Source of the DNA: Actinomadura terrae
GTDB taxonomy: Bacteria; Actinomycetota; Actinomycetes; Streptosporangiales; Streptosporangiaceae
Direction: 5' to 3'
NCBI RefSeq assembly: GCF_022751215.1
Contig: NZ_JAICDG010000001.1
Coordinates: 496,001 to 560,000 of the forward strand
Length of the DNA stretch: 64,000 nucleotides
A program made the position numbers and the translations under genes. A model generated the notes under the pieces. It searched no databases, was not told the origin of the DNA, and worked only from the letters and a program-made list of their open reading frames with translations. Positions 39,384 to 47,577 of the stretch are shown here, one piece after another. How positions within the stretch are numbered: the first letter of the stretch is position 1; every line of letters begins with the position of its first letter.

Positions 39384-42034
39384 GGAGTCCCCGCGACCGG
39401 ATGGCGCGCCTACAGCGCTCCCCCGGCGAAGGGCTCGAACCCCCAGCCCCCCGATCCCGGCGGAACCGTACGCGCCGTCCGCGCCGTCCGCGCACCCGGC
39501 GCTCGGTGCTGCTGCTGATCATGATGGCGCTGTTCCTGGTCAGCCCCGTGTCGCCGGCGTCGGCGTCGATCCCGCTGCCGGGTCCGAGTGACGCGTGCCG
39601 TCCGGCCGACAACCCGTCGCCGGAGCAGTACGGTTCGGGCACGGACGGCCTCATCAAGCCGCCCGACTATCCCGACGAGCGCCTGCGCAAGACGCCCGTC
39701 GACCAGATGACCTACTACGACCGCTACGGGACGGCCGGGCAGACCTGGTACGCGGTCGACCTCGGCTGCTCGGACGCGATGGCGATGATGGGCAACGCCC
39801 TCGCCAACACCACGTTCACGCTCGTCCGGGCGATCGACCGGACGACGATCAGCGTCTACCAGGCCGCGGCGTCGGAGTCGCTGCTGAGCTGGCTGAAGGA
39901 CACCGTCGACGGCGTCATCAGCGGCATGGGCAAGACGTTCAACGCGCGGTACTGGTCGTGGGTGGTCATCCTCGGCGCGATGTGGCTCGCCTGGTGGGGG
40001 CTCGTCCGGCGGCGGGCGAGCAAGGTCACCGAGGGCGTGATCTGGATGGTCGCGGCGATGGTGGCGCTGATCTGGCTGGTCGCGCGGCCCGCCGACTTCA
40101 CCACGCTCGGGACGAAGGTGTCGGAGGCGACGAGCGCCGCGTTCAACGCGGCGCTGCCGCAGAGCGATACCAAGGGCGGCAGATGCGTGCCGCCGCCGCA
40201 GGGCAAGCAGGACCCGGCCGCGTCCCAGAACCTGGACGCGACGACCCGCAACGCGAACGGCCTGTGGGTGGCGCTGGTCTGCAAGCCCTGGTTGCAGGGC
40301 GAGTTCGGCACCACCGACCCCAACGCCAAGATCGTCAAGGACAACGCCGACCGGCTGCTGTGGTCGCAGGCCGTCGACATGCCGGAGACCTACGGCGGCC
40401 AGAAGGTCGATCTCGGGAAGAAGGCCGACGCCTACAAGGACGTCACCAAGGACATCAAGGAGAACCATCCCGGGAGCTACTCGCTCTTCCAGGGCCGGAA
40501 CTGGCAGAACCGGCTGGCGGTCGCGTTCGGCGGGCTGTTCGCGGCGCTGGTCGCCGGTCTGCTGATCATGGTGATCGCGATCGCGCTGATCGTGGTGAAG
40601 ATCGCCTTCCTGCTGCTGCTGGTCGCGGGGCCGATCTTCCTCGGCATCGGGATACATCCCGGCATCGGACGGGTGATCGCCGTCCGATGGCTGGAGCTGC
40701 TGCTGTCGATGCTGCTGAAACAGGCGGCGCTCATCGGGGTCCTGTCGCTGCTGTTGTGGGCCTACGGGCTGATCCTCGGCGAGACGCTGCCATGGGGCCT
40801 GCAGATCCTGCTGATCGCGCTGGTGACGTTCGCGGCGTTCATCTACCGCAAGCCGTTCCAGCACCTGTTCTCCGCCGTCGGGTACTCGGCGGTCGGGGCG
40901 CGGGAGAAGGGCGAGGCGCAGCTGGACAAGTCGATCACCGAGGCGCGGCGGAGCACGACGTCGGTCGCGGGAGCGGTGATGCCCGGCGCGGCCGGGTACC
41001 GGCTCGGCCGCTGGACCAAGCGCGAGGGAACCTCCGAGGCGGCTGCGGCCGCCGAGGGCCAGGGCGGCGGCGTGGTCGTCGGCGCGGACCGCAGGGCCGC
41101 CGCCGTCGGCGCCCCCGGGGCGGGCGAGGCGCCCTCGCCGGACGAGGCGCCGGTGCTCGCGGCCAGGCCCCGCACGTCCTCCGGTGCGGCGGCGGCGCAG
41201 GGTGGCCGGTCCCGCCGGGGCGCGCCCCCGCTGAACCTGCCGTCCCGCGCGGGCGGGCCTTCGAACGGCGGTGCCGACTCGGTCGGCGCCGCACCGCCGC
41301 GGACCGGCGGGCTGGCGGGTGCGCGTGCGGGCGGCGGAGCGGGCGCGGGCTCGGGCGCCGCGGCGACCGGGGGCGGCAGGCCGTCCTCCGGCACGGGCAC
41401 GGGTGCCGGCTCTGGCGCGGGTGCCGGTTCCGGCTCCAGGGTGGGGGCCGGTGCGGGTACCGCCCGTCCCACATCTTGGACGGGACGCGGTGACACCTCC
41501 GGCGGAGGCGGCGCGTCCGGCGGCAACGGCTCGGGCGGCGGTTCGGGAGGCTCCGGCGGGTCCGGTGGCTCCGGCGGCGGGTCCGAGGGCAACGGCAACG
41601 GGAAGGGCGCCGGGGGCGGCGGCTGGTTCCCCGGCGGCGGTCGCGGACGCGGCCGGGCCGGGGGCGGCGCGGGCTCCGGCGGCGGTTCCAACGGCGGCGG
41701 AGGCTGGTTCTCCGGCGGCGGGGACGGCGGCGGCTGGTTCTCGGGCGGCGGTGAGGGCTCCAACGGTGGATCCGGCTCCAGCGGGTCGGGGTCCGGTGGA
41801 GCCTCCGGTTCGGGCGGTGGGTCCGGTTCGGGCGGCGGCGCGCCTAGGCTCGCCGATCCGGCGGCGGGCGTGCCGAGGCCGCGTCCGGGCGCGGGCGGCG
41901 GCGGGCAGACCGGCGGCTCCGGCGGTTCGGGCGGACCCCCGCCGCTGTGGGGACGCGGCGCCTCCAAGGAGGGCCCGCCGATCCCGTTCTGGCTGCGTCC
42001 GGTGGACGGCGACTCCGGTGATCGGGACGAGTGA
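39380..42034 (+). CDS. TrbL/VirB6-like polytopic protein with Gly/Ser-rich tail
   Basis: The 884-residue protein starts at an ATG overlapping the VirB4 stop. It has a very basic N-terminus, a cleavable-looking signal segment (about residues 40-63, ending SPASAS), an extracytoplasmic loop, two helices (about 192-236), a second exposed loop, then four or five helices (about 377-490). This topology matches TrbL/VirB6/TcpH channel proteins. From about residue 540 the tail is disordered, and from about 650 almost pure Gly/Ser/Ala. Three Trp-Phe motifs (GGGGWFPGGG and two GGGWFSGGG, about 745-790) are evenly embedded in it. The Gly tail is unlike its neighbours and may be adhesive or phase-separating. 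Confidence 0.83.
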   Translation: MRSPRDRMARLQRSPGEGLEPPAPRSRRNRTRRPRRPRTRRSVLLLIMMALFLVSPVSPASASIPLPGPSDACRPADNPSPEQYGSGTDGLIKPPDYPDERLRKTPVDQMTYYDRYGTAGQTWYAVDLGCSDAMAMMGNALANTTFTLVRAIDRTTISVYQAAASESLLSWLKDTVDGVISGMGKTFNARYWSWVVILGAMWLAWWGLVRRRASKVTEGVIWMVAAMVALIWLVARPADFTTLGTKVSEATSAAFNAALPQSDTKGGRCVPPPQGKQDPAASQNLDATTRNANGLWVALVCKPWLQGEFGTTDPNAKIVKDNADRLLWSQAVDMPETYGGQKVDLGKKADAYKDVTKDIKENHPGSYSLFQGRNWQNRLAVAFGGLFAALVAGLLIMVIAIALIVVKIAFLLLLVAGPIFLGIGIHPGIGRVIAVRWLELLLSMLLKQAALIGVLSLLLWAYGLILGETLPWGLQILLIALVTFAAFIYRKPFQHLFSAVGYSAVGAREKGEAQLDKSITEARRSTTSVAGAVMPGAAGYRLGRWTKREGTSEAAAAAEGQGGGVVVGADRRAAAVGAPGAGEAPSPDEAPVLAARPRTSSGAAAAQGGRSRRGAPPLNLPSRAGGPSNGGADSVGAAPPRTGGLAGARAGGGAGAGSGAAATGGGRPSSGTGTGAGSGAGAGSGSRVGAGAGTARPTSWTGRGDTSGGGGASGGNGSGGGSGGSGGSGGSGGGSEGNGNGKGAGGGGWFPGGGRGRGRAGGGAGSGGGSNGGGGWFSGGGDGGGWFSGGGEGSNGGSGSSGSGSGGASGSGGGSGSGGGAPRLADPAAGVPRPRPGAGGGGQTGGSGGSGGPPPLWGRGASKEGPPIPFWLRPVDGDSGDRDE

Positions 42035-42684
42035 TGAACCTGAACGACCGACAGCGCAAGCTGCTGTTCGGGGGGCTGGTGGCGGTGCTCGCGGCGGTCG
42101 GCGTCTACCTGACGATCGCCGCGCCCGATGACGGCGACTCCGGCGGCGCGAGCGACCGGCCGAGCGCCGCCGCGTCCACCCCGAGCACGGGCCCGACCGG
42201 TCCGGCGTCGCCGCCGGCGGGCATCCAGACCTCCGTCAACCCGAACGACTTCGACGTGTACCGGCTGCTGCCGTTCTCCCGGCAGGAGTTCGCCACGGCG
42301 GCCGACCTGGCGCAGCGCTTCGTCGCCGCGTACGGGACCTACCGCTTCGACGAGGACCCCCAGGTCTACGTCGGACGGCTGGCCGGGCTCGTCACCGAGG
42401 CGCTGCGCGGCGAGCTCGCGCGCGGCGCCGCGGCCCCCGGCATCCAGGACGAACGGCGCCGCGAGCAGGTCGTCGCGCAGGGCACGGCGACGCTCGACCG
42501 GGTCCGCGACATCGAGGACAACTCGATCATCTTCCTCGTGACCGGCAGGCAGCAGGTCACCCGGGCGGGCAAGAACGGCGGCGACAGCAAGCAGTGGGCC
42601 GTGACCGTCGCCCGCGACGGCGGCTCGCTGAAGGTGTACGCGTTCCAGCCCGCCGACACCGGTCAGGCGGGTGACACCGGATGA
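42034..42684 (+). CDS. Second VirB8/TcpC-like membrane-anchored protein
   Basis: The 216-residue protein has a short cytoplasmic start, one membrane helix (about residues 9-30), a Ser/Thr/Pro linker, and an NTF2-like exported domain (about 65-210; FATAADLAQRFVAAYGTYRFDEDPQVYV). Its start overlaps the previous stop (TGATG) and its stop overlaps the next start (ATGA). It is probably a periplasmic-type scaffold of the same apparatus as the TcpC-like protein at 31287. Assignment is by topology and fold pattern. Confidence 0.78.
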   Translation: MNLNDRQRKLLFGGLVAVLAAVGVYLTIAAPDDGDSGGASDRPSAAASTPSTGPTGPASPPAGIQTSVNPNDFDVYRLLPFSRQEFATAADLAQRFVAAYGTYRFDEDPQVYVGRLAGLVTEALRGELARGAAAPGIQDERRREQVVAQGTATLDRVRDIEDNSIIFLVTGRQQVTRAGKNGGDSKQWAVTVARDGGSLKVYAFQPADTGQAGDTG

Positions 42685-43727
42685 CGCCCAAGCGGCTGCT
42701 GGCGGCCGGGGGTATCGGCGCCGCCGCGACGCTGTTCATCGCCATGCTGTTCGTGCCCGTCCTGTTCGGCGGCGGCCAGCTCGTGTTCGGCGGCGGCGCG
42801 GGAGGATGCGTGGACGTGGCGCAGGCGGGCGCGCAACCGGCCGCCGCGACCGACGCCAGGGCGATCCCCGCGAACTACCTGGACCTCTACAAGAAGGCCG
42901 GGTCCCAGTACGGCATCCCGTGGAACGTCCTCGCGGGCATCGGCAAGGTCGAGACCGGGCACGGCACGTCCAACCTCCCGGGCGTCAGGAGCGGCGAGAA
43001 CTACGCGGGCGCGGGCGGGCCGATGCAGTTCCTCGACCCCACGTTCAAGTCGTTCGCGGTGGACGGGAACAAGGACGGGCGCAAGAACCGCTACGACCCG
43101 GCCGACGCCATCCCTACGGCCGCTGCCTACCTCAAGCACAACGGCGCCCCGCAGCGGATGCGCACCGCGATCTTCATGTACAACCACTCGTGGGACTACG
43201 TGAACCTCGTCCTGGACTGGTCGAAGAAGTACGTCGGCGGGGACTTCGACATCGTCCAGTCCAACGGCGTCGAGTGCCAGGACAACCAGCTGCCCGCCAA
43301 CGCCGGCGAGCTGGTCAAGCGGATCATCTCGTTCGCGCTGGCGCAGCGCGGCAAGCCGTACGTGTTCGGCGCGAACGGCCCGGACGCGTGGGACTGCTCC
43401 AGCCTGCTCCAGGCCGCCTACCGGTCCGTCGGGCTGGCGATCCCGCGCACGACGTTCGAGCAGTGGCCGTTCGGCGTGAAGATCGACAAGGGCAAGGAGC
43501 AGCCCGGCGACCTGGTGTTCTTCAACTCCGGGCCCGGGACGTCGGCGAACAACCCCGGCCATGTCGGGATGGTGATCGGCGGTGGCAAGATGATCGTGGC
43601 GAGCTGCTCGGCGTGCGTCCCGGCCATCGGCGTGAAGCCCTACAAGCGCGCCAACTGGGTCGGGACGACCCGTCCGCTCGCGCGCAAGGACCTCGGCCAG
43701 AAGGTCTCCCAGCTGGCGGCCCAGTAG
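42681..43727 (+). CDS. Bifunctional lytic transglycosylase/NlpC-P60 peptidase of the secretion locus
   Basis: The 348-residue enzyme has a membrane anchor (about residues 5-35), an SLT lytic transglycosylase domain with catalytic Glu in GKVETGHG (about residue 89), GGPMQFLDPTF and MYNHSWDYV, and a C-terminal NlpC/P60 domain. The NlpC/P60 Cys is in DAWDCSSLLQAAY (about 238) and the His in NPGHVGMVIGGGKMI (about 293). This VirB1/TcpG-type hydrolase cuts both glycan and peptide to let a secretion machine through the wall. The start overlaps the previous stop (ATGA). It is the last gene of the locus. Confidence 0.93.
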   Translation: MTPKRLLAAGGIGAAATLFIAMLFVPVLFGGGQLVFGGGAGGCVDVAQAGAQPAAATDARAIPANYLDLYKKAGSQYGIPWNVLAGIGKVETGHGTSNLPGVRSGENYAGAGGPMQFLDPTFKSFAVDGNKDGRKNRYDPADAIPTAAAYLKHNGAPQRMRTAIFMYNHSWDYVNLVLDWSKKYVGGDFDIVQSNGVECQDNQLPANAGELVKRIISFALAQRGKPYVFGANGPDAWDCSSLLQAAYRSVGLAIPRTTFEQWPFGVKIDKGKEQPGDLVFFNSGPGTSANNPGHVGMVIGGGKMIVASCSACVPAIGVKPYKRANWVGTTRPLARKDLGQKVSQLAAQ

Positions 43728-43792
43728 GCCCCTGGGCCCCGAGGCCGGCTGGCGACGCCCCGTTCCGCGACGGGCCAGGGCCTCCGGGGAGG

Positions 43793-44245
43793 TCAGCAGC
43801 CGAAGTCGATGTCGTAGAACGTGCGGTAGTGGTCGGCGGTCCAGTACATGCCGTCGTGGCCCTCGTCGCCCGAGGTGATGATGCGGCGGGCGCCGCGGTC
43901 CGGGCTGCCCGGGGTCTTGACCGTGTACTCGTGGTAGAAGCCCTTGGGCTCCTTGGGCAGCAGGCCCTCGCGGTTCTGGAAGACCGTGCCGTCCTGCGGA
44001 TAGGGGTAGGGGCCGCCCTTGTCGATGAGGGCGATGGTGTCGTCGGCCTGGTCGGGGAGCCGCGTCTCGCAGATCGGCGCGATCGCCTCGACGCGGACGG
44101 TCGTGACGGCGGCGGGAGCCGGGACGGTGGTCGTGGCGGCGGCCTGCGCGGCCGGCCCGGCGAGCCCAGCGACGAGCAGGGGGACGAGGAGCAGCGCGCG
44201 GCGGAACCGTGTAGGACGGAACGTGGAGTAGCGGGGGGAGCTCAT
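43793..44245 (-). CDS. Secreted guanyl-specific ribonuclease (RNase Sa/barnase-like)
   Basis: The 150-residue product has a signal peptide (RRALLLVPLLVAGLAGPAAQA, about residues 15-35) and a C-terminal domain closely like RNase Sa. It has TIALIDKGGPYPYPQDGTVF, QNREGLLPKEPKGFYHEYTV with the base Glu (HEY), GARRIIT with the catalytic Arg, and DHYRTFYDI with the catalytic His. Cysteines near the start and end of the domain (PICET, DFGC) match the RNase Sa disulfide. It cleaves RNA after guanosine. No barstar-like inhibitor gene is adjacent. It is convergent with the secretion locus. I chose ATG 44245 over a longer frame because it gives a proper signal peptide. Confidence 0.9.
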   Translation of the reverse strand: MSSPRYSTFRPTRFRRALLLVPLLVAGLAGPAAQAAATTTVPAPAAVTTVRVEAIAPICETRLPDQADDTIALIDKGGPYPYPQDGTVFQNREGLLPKEPKGFYHEYTVKTPGSPDRGARRIITSGDEGHDGMYWTADHYRTFYDIDFGC

Positions 44246-44383
44246 ACGGTGAGTGTCACCCGGGAGGGGCCCGCCCGTCACGACGGGACGGGGCAATTCA
44301 GGGGAAGTTGCCGATGGCGTCACCGCGAGTTCGGCACCGCTCCGAGGACCGGCGCCGTCCAAGACGGGACGTGACGGGGACAG

Positions 44384-44917
44384 TCAGCGGAAGCGGCGCC
44401 GGCCGATCACCACGTGGACGTCGCGGAGCGCGTCGGCCGCCGCCCGCACGGTCTCCGGCGGCAGGCCCGCCATGACCTCCTCGTGCACGCGGGCGGACAT
44501 CTCCATCGCCTGCTCGGTGACGCGCAGGCCGTCCTCGGTGAGGTGGACGAACCGGCTCCGCGCGTCCGCGCTGTCGGCCTCGCGCTCGACGAGGCCGGCC
44601 TTCTGGAGCCGTTGCAGGACGTTGCTGGTCCCGCCGGAGGTGAGCAGCGCCGGGCCGGTGAGGTCGCTCGGGCGGAGCCGGTGGGGCGGGCCCGCCCGGT
44701 GCAGGACGGTCAGCACCTCGAACTCGGCGTAGGTCAGACCGTACTCGGCGAGGCCGGGGCGCAGCGCCTGCTGGACGATCAGCCCGATCCGCGCGGCGCG
44801 CTTGCCGACCTCCAGCATCGCGACGAGCGGCTCGGAGATCCCGTTCCGGCGCCACTCCCGCGCGAGCGCGTCGACCTCGTCCTGGGGGCCATCAGGGGAA
44901 ACCTCGCCGTCGTGCAC
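44384..44917 (-). CDS. MarR-family regulator
   Basis: The 177-residue winged-helix protein has [34 protein letters not shown] helices (about residues 45-75; starting VQQ), recognition segment [20 protein letters not shown] and wing [14 protein letters not shown]. It starts at GTG 44917. It is divergent from the amidohydrolase gene at 44980, and the 60-bp gap holds AT-rich palindromes that are probably its operator, so it likely controls both genes. Confidence 0.9.
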   Translation of the reverse strand: MHDGEVSPDGPQDEVDALAREWRRNGISEPLVAMLEVGKRAARIGLIVQQALRPGLAEYGLTYAEFEVLTVLHRAGPPHRLRPSDLTGPALLTSGGTSNVLQRLQKAGLVEREADSADARSRFVHLTEDGLRVTEQAMEMSARVHEEVMAGLPPETVRAAADALRDVHVVIGRRRFR

Positions 44918-44945
44918 ACGCCCGAGGATACTCGTCCACCAGATT

Positions 44946-44976
44946 GCTTTCTAAAAAGCTTTTCTTTAAGCTTTCG
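44946..44976. promoter_or_regulatory. AT-rich palindromes between MarR and amidohydrolase genes
   Basis: GCTTT-CTAA-AAAGC (44946-44959) and AAAAGCTTTT (44954-44963) are perfect inverted repeats; AAGCTTT recurs at 44968-44974. They are the most AT-rich bases for several kb and fill the 62-bp divergent gap. They are a likely MarR operator and overlapping promoters. Confidence 0.55.
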
Positions 44977-44979
44977 GCC

Positions 44980-46287
44980 ATGGCATCGACATACCTGCTG
45001 CGCGACGGCCTGGTCATCGACACCGAGCCCGCGCCCACCGTGCTCGGCCGCGCCGACGTCCTCGTCCAGGACGGGCGGATCGCCGCCGTCGGCCCCGACC
45101 TGGCCTCCTCCGCCGCCGCGCCCCTCCCGCCGGACGCCGAGGTGATCGACGCGTCCGGACGGATCGTGCTGCCCGGCTTCGTCGACACGCACCGGCACGT
45201 CTGGCAGGCGGGAATCCGCGCCGCCCTGCCCGACGGGACGCTGCCCGCCTATCTGGAGCGCGTCCTCGGCGCGATGGCCCCGCGCCACACCGCGGACGAC
45301 GTCTACGCCGGGACGCTCGCGGGCACCCTGGAATGCCTCGACTCGGGGATCACGACCGTGGTCGACTGGTCGCACATCCAGCACCGTCCGGAGCACGCCG
45401 AGGCGAGCGTGTCGGCGCTGCGCGCGTCCGGCGCGCGCGCCGTGTTCGGCTACTGCTACTTCGGCGACGGCGACCTCGACGCCCTCACCGCCGAGACGAC
45501 CCGCGTGCGCCGCGCGTACTTCGACACCTCCGGCGGCCTCCTCACGATGGCGATGGCCGCGCTCGGCCCCGAGCTCACGACCCCGGAGCGCGCGCTGCGC
45601 GAGTGGCGGGTGGCCCGCGACCTCGGCCTGCCGGTCACCGTCCACATGGGCGGCCACGGCGCCGACAGCGCCGCGCGCGGGATGGCGTTCCTGGACGCCA
45701 ACGGCCTGCTGGACCACCCAGCCATGTACGTCCACGCGAACTACTTCGCCGGCGACGACCTCGGGCGGATCGCCGCCTCCGGTGGGACGGTGTCGGTCAC
45801 GCCCGGCGTCGAGGCGGCCCTCGGCATCGGCCCCGCCGCCACCGGGCGGTCGCTCGCGGCGGGCGTCCCGACCGGGCTCGGCGCCGACACCGTCGTCAGC
45901 GGCCCCGGCGACATGTTCGGCGTCATGACCGCCGCCCACGTCCTGGAGCGCGGACGCCCGGACGGCGCGGGAATGGGGTTCACCACGTCCGACGTGCTCC
46001 GGATGGCGACGATCGGCGGCGCGGAGACCGCCGGGCTCGGCGCCGTGACCGGGTCGCTCGCCCCCGGCAAGCAGGCGGACCTGCTCGTCCTGCGCACCGA
46101 CACGCTGGGCATGGCGGCGGCCCACGACCCGATCGCGGCCGTGGTCCAGTACGCGGGGACCCGCGAGGTCGACACCGTCCTCGTCGGCGGGCGGATCGTC
46201 AAGCGCGGCGGCGTGCTGCTGGGGCAGGACGTCCCGGCGCTGCTGGCCACCCTGGAGTCGTCGGCCGGTCGCCTCACGGCCGCCTGA
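44980..46287 (+). CDS. Amidohydrolase-family enzyme (chlorohydrolase/deaminase group)
   Basis: The 435-residue metal hydrolase has an N-terminal beta-sandwich part, then the TIM barrel with the HxH-type metal site in [12 protein letters not shown] (about residues 66-77). Further ligands lie in VTVHMGGHG and YVHANYF, an Asp in the GLGADT segment, and a C-terminal beta part ([15 protein letters not shown]). This is the AtzA/TrzN/guanine deaminase-like subgroup; the substrate cannot be read. I chose ATG 44980 ([10 protein letters not shown]); a longer frame to 44944 runs into the palindromic operator. There is no clear ribosome binding site, so the transcript may be leaderless. Likely repressed by the divergent MarR. 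Confidence 0.85.
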   Translation: MASTYLLRDGLVIDTEPAPTVLGRADVLVQDGRIAAVGPDLASSAAAPLPPDAEVIDASGRIVLPGFVDTHRHVWQAGIRAALPDGTLPAYLERVLGAMAPRHTADDVYAGTLAGTLECLDSGITTVVDWSHIQHRPEHAEASVSALRASGARAVFGYCYFGDGDLDALTAETTRVRRAYFDTSGGLLTMAMAALGPELTTPERALREWRVARDLGLPVTVHMGGHGADSAARGMAFLDANGLLDHPAMYVHANYFAGDDLGRIAASGGTVSVTPGVEAALGIGPAATGRSLAAGVPTGLGADTVVSGPGDMFGVMTAAHVLERGRPDGAGMGFTTSDVLRMATIGGAETAGLGAVTGSLAPGKQADLLVLRTDTLGMAAAHDPIAAVVQYAGTREVDTVLVGGRIVKRGGVLLGQDVPALLATLESSAGRLTAA

Positions 46288-46333
46288 CGATAATCCGGAG
46301 GGAATCGTCGGGATCGCGTGGCATGCTGACGGC

Positions 46334-47125
46334 GTGGAGCCCGAAATACGCATTCGGATCGCCGACGAACTGCTGATGTTCCTGCCCGCGACGCGGCGCC
46401 GGGCCGCGTGCCGGGTGGCCTACGACGGGACCTCGACGCTGGGGCACCTCGTGGAGTCGCTCGGCGTGCCGCTGCCCGAGGTCGGGCCGATGACGGTCGG
46501 CGGGGAGCGGGTGGCGCCGTCCGCCCGTCCGGACGTGGGCGCCGAGGTGCTGGTGGAGGCCGTCCCGCGCCCGCAGCCCGTCCCGCTGGAGCCGGGGCAG
46601 GCCGCGCCCCCCTTCCTGCTGGACGTGCACCTCGGCACGCTCGCGCGGCGGATGCGGCTGCTCGGCCTCGACACCGCCTACCACAACGACATGGACGACC
46701 CGGCGCTCGTCGTCCAGGCCAACGAGGAGCGGCGCGTCCTGCTCACCCAGGACCGCGGCCTCCTGCGGCGCCGCGCGCTGTGGTTCGGCGCGTACGTGCG
46801 CGGCTCGCGGCCCGACGACCAGCTCCGCGACCTGCTGGAGCGGTTCGCGCCCGTCCTCGCGCCGTGGACGCGCTGCACCGCCTGCAACGGCCCGCTCGCC
46901 GAGGTCGACAAGCGCGACGTCGAGCGCGACCTGGAGGCGGGCACCCGCCGCAGCTACGACGTTTACGGGCGCTGCGTCGACTGCGGGCAGGTGTACTGGC
47001 GCGGCGCGCACGGCGGGCACCTGGAGGAGATCGTCCGGGAAGCGCTGCGCGTCGTCGCGGATGTCCGTCCAACCGATAACGGTACGACCGGAACCGGAGC
47101 GGCCCCCGCGAACGTCTCAGAATGA
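46334..47125 (+). CDS. Mut7-C RNase domain protein with ubiquitin-like N-terminus
   Basis: The 263-residue protein has an N-terminal ubiquitin-like (Mut7-C ubiquitin) domain (about residues 1-85) and a PIN-like Mut7-C RNase domain (FLLDVHLGTLARRMRLLGLDTAYHNDMDD, LLTQDRGLLRRR, about 95-160). A zinc ribbon (RCTACNGPL ... RCVDCGQVYW) is near the C-terminus. Family members are predicted RNases. The start is GTG 46334. A NUDIX gene follows 26 nt downstream, suggesting one transcript. Confidence 0.85.
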   Translation: MEPEIRIRIADELLMFLPATRRRAACRVAYDGTSTLGHLVESLGVPLPEVGPMTVGGERVAPSARPDVGAEVLVEAVPRPQPVPLEPGQAAPPFLLDVHLGTLARRMRLLGLDTAYHNDMDDPALVVQANEERRVLLTQDRGLLRRRALWFGAYVRGSRPDDQLRDLLERFAPVLAPWTRCTACNGPLAEVDKRDVERDLEAGTRRSYDVYGRCVDCGQVYWRGAHGGHLEEIVREALRVVADVRPTDNGTTGTGAAPANVSE

Positions 47126-47151
47126 AGTGAACGGAGAGCCGGAGGGGGCTG

Positions 47152-47550
47152 GTGGCGATCGACCTCGTCGTGGTGGGTGCCGCGATCATCTCGGACGGAC
47201 GGCTGCTGACCGCCCAGCGCGCCGAGCCGCCGCACATGGCGGGCGGCTGGGAGCTGCCGGGCGGCAAGGTCGACCCGGGGGAGTCCGACGAGGACGCCCT
47301 CGTCCGCGAGTGCAAGGAGGAACTCGACATCGGGATCCGCCTGGACCGCCGGGTCGGCGGCGACTGGCGGCTCAGCGAGCGCAGCCTCCTGCGGGTGTGG
47401 ACGGCCGAGATCGTCGAGGGTGAGCCCCGCGCGCTGGAGCACCTGGCGCTGCGCTGGCTCACCCCGGACGAGCTCTACGACGTCGACTGGCTGCCCGGCG
47501 ACCGTCCCGTCATCGACGAGCTCGACCGCTGGCTGAAGCAGGCCCCCTGA
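47152..47550 (+). CDS. NUDIX hydrolase (MutT-like)
   Basis: The 132-residue enzyme carries the NUDIX box as GGKVDPGESDEDALVRECKEELDI (split: GGKVDPGE at about residues 38-45, then RECKEELDI), complete for metal binding. The length and AAIISDGRLLTAQRAEPPHMAGGWELPGG start resemble MutT-type 8-oxo-dGTP diphosphatases, but the substrate is inferred. The GTG start follows GGAGGGG. It probably shares a transcript with the Mut7-C gene. Confidence 0.9.
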   Translation: MAIDLVVVGAAIISDGRLLTAQRAEPPHMAGGWELPGGKVDPGESDEDALVRECKEELDIGIRLDRRVGGDWRLSERSLLRVWTAEIVEGEPRALEHLALRWLTPDELYDVDWLPGDRPVIDELDRWLKQAP

Positions 47551-47577
47551 CCCGGCCGAGCACACCCGCGACGCGGG

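Noticed and set aside
43728..43792. Terminator between the secretion locus and the RNase gene
   Set aside because: CCCCGAGGCC and GGCCTCCGGGG can pair only with a bulge and a long loop; too weak to call.
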